DNA of 6,058 bases from Chitinophaga pinensis. GTDB taxonomy: Bacteria > Bacteroidota > Bacteroidia > UKL13-3. The DNA is taken from assembly GCA_943323675.2 (NCBI GenBank), contig CALPIR020000144.1, positions 1-6,058 on the forward strand. Reading direction: 5' to 3'. The notes under the pieces were generated by a model that made no database searches, was not told where the DNA came from, and saw only the letters and a list, made by a program, of their open reading frames with translations. Of the stretch, positions 5,019 through 6,058 are shown piece after piece. Every line of letters starts with the position of its first letter. Position 1 is the stretch's first letter. Both the position numbers and the translations under genes were made by a program.

Positions 5019-6058
5019 TTATTTAAAAGTATCAACCACCTTTCCAAACAAGCTGGTCATGGTTGATTTTTCTATTTTAACATTTACGTAGTCGCCAATT
5101 TTATAACCTTCGCCAACAGGGAAAACCACCAATTGATTTTGGTCGTTACGGCCCTTATAATCATCAGTTGATTTTTTAGAATAACCATCAATTAATACCT
5201 TGTAGGTTTTACCAATATAATCTAGTTTTTTATTTAAACTGATGCTGTTTTGCAATGCTACCAACTCTGCTAGTCTGCGGCCTTTAACATCAGCAGGAAC
5301 ATCATCTGCATATTTTCTTGCAGCCAAGGTTCCGGGGCGCTCACTATAGGCATACATAAATGCAAATTCAAATTGTGCATTTCTAAACATACTCAACGTA
5401 TCCTGAAACTCCTCTTCCGTTTCGGTGCAGAAACCTACAATTGCATCCGTGCTAATACCAACTTCAGGTAATATAGTTCTAATGGTTTTAAGCCTTTCGC
5501 TAAACCAAGTTGTATCATAAGTGCGGTTCATTAACTTTAGTACACGGCTGTTGCCGCTTTGCAAAGGGTAATGTATATAATTACATATGTTGTCGTACTT
5601 TTTCATGGTATAAAGTACTTCATCCGTTATATCTTTAGGGTGCGAAGAAGAAAAACGGATGCGCAATTCTGGCGATATTAAAGCTACTTTTTCTAGCAAT
5701 TGGGCAAAGTTGCACAAGGTTTCACCAGCTTCATTTTGCCATTTGTACGAGTCAACATTTTGGCCTAATAAAGTTACTTCTTTATATCCTTGATTTAACA
5801 ATTCAGTGGCTTCTCGTATAATACTTTCTGGCTCACGGCTGCGCTCGCGGCCGCGGGTAAATGGCACCACACAAAACGAACACATGTTATCGCATCCACG
5901 CATAATACTTACAAAAGCATTTACTCCATTGCTGCTTAAACGCACGGGAGTAATTTCTGCATAAGTTTCCTCGCGGCTCAATAAAACGTTAACCGCTTTT
6001 TGCCCGGCTTCTACTTGTTGTATCAATTTAGGAATATCGCGATAGGCATCAGGTCCTA
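5019..6058 (-). CDS. miaB: tRNA-2-methylthio-N6-dimethylallyladenosine synthase MiaB (N-terminus outside window)
   Basis: MiaB is a radical-SAM methylthiotransferase that converts i6A37 to ms2i6A37 in tRNAs reading UNN codons, stabilising codon-anticodon pairing. The visible 345 codons begin with GPDAYRDIPK, the end of the N-terminal UPF0004 (MTTase) domain. The radical-SAM cluster motif follows: the CX3CX2C of GCDNMCSFC, first cysteine codon at 5892-5894, then PFTRGRERSREPE. LLGQNVDSYKW is a MiaB rather than RimO or MtaB signature. The core ends with IHYPLQSGNSRVLKLMNR and GFCTETEEEF, and a C-terminal TRAM domain (roughly the last 66 residues, from YIGKTYKVL) provides tRNA binding. The frame is open to the window edge; a TTG at 6024-6026 could be mistaken for a start but lies inside the conserved sequence. 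About 100 or more N-terminal residues, including the auxiliary cluster cysteines, should lie beyond the right edge. It is the most upstream visible gene of the three-gene minus-strand operon. Confidence 0.95.
   Translation of the reverse strand, partial: GPDAYRDIPKLIQQVEAGQKAVNVLLSREETYAEITPVRLSSNGVNAFVSIMRGCDNMCSFCVVPFTRGRERSREPESIIREATELLNQGYKEVTLLGQNVDSYKWQNEAGETLCNFAQLLEKVALISPELRIRFSSSHPKDITDEVLYTMKKYDNICNYIHYPLQSGNSRVLKLMNRTYDTTWFSERLKTIRTILPEVGISTDAIVGFCTETEEEFQDTLSMFRNAQFEFAFMYAYSERPGTLAARKYADDVPADVKGRRLAELVALQNSISLNKKLDYIGKTYKVLIDGYSKKSTDDYKGRNDQNQLVVFPVGEGYKIGDYVNVKIEKSTMTSLFGKVVDTFK

Noticed and set aside
6024..6026. TTG as the start of miaB
   Set aside because: The frame continues upstream with GPDAYRDIPK, part of the conserved MiaB sequence, to the window edge; the gene is cut, not short.

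Overview
The window looks like chromosomal core DNA from a member of the Bacteroidota (Bacteroidetes). The evidence is AT-rich sequence, no Shine-Dalgarno sequences before the starts, a TAnnTTTG-type -7 promoter element upstream of the PolX gene, a Bacteroidota-style MiaB (GFCTETEEEF in place of the usual GFPGET motif), and a receiver-less sigma-54 activator directly after miaB. The family or genus cannot be fixed from the sequence alone.

Layout, left to right. Positions 1-319 (+ strand) hold the last 28 codons of an unidentified gene and a complete 76-residue DUF1653 gene that starts inside the previous gene's stop codon. A 113-bp convergent spacer (320-432) follows; it contains a lone promoter-like -7 element but no convincing terminator. 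From 433 to the right edge every gene is on the minus strand. In transcription order these are miaB (cut by the window end), a sigma-54-dependent AAA+/Fis regulator and a small secreted MORN_2-repeat protein. They are spaced 8 and 21 bp apart and closed by a strong 13-bp hairpin terminator, so they look like one operon. Next comes a 231-bp intergenic region with a good candidate promoter, then a PolX-family protein, and 60 bp later a GT9 (heptosyltransferase-like) glycosyltransferase that must start at TTG. PolX and GT9 are probably a second transcription unit.

The functions are mostly housekeeping: tRNA hypermodification (MiaB), transcription activation with RNA polymerase-sigma54, an exported small protein, DNA repair or nuclease activity (PolX), and envelope polysaccharide synthesis (GT9). 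No mobile element, CRISPR array, tRNA or rRNA is visible, and I do not see a clearly undescribed multi-gene system. The most notable observation is that the PolX protein has lost all three polymerase catalytic aspartates while keeping every PHP metal-ligand residue, so it should be a nuclease rather than a polymerase. Secondary points are the MORN_2 gene in the position where I recall many Bacteroidota carrying lptE, the structured intergenic region upstream of polX, and a promoter-like element pointing antisense into the GT9 gene.
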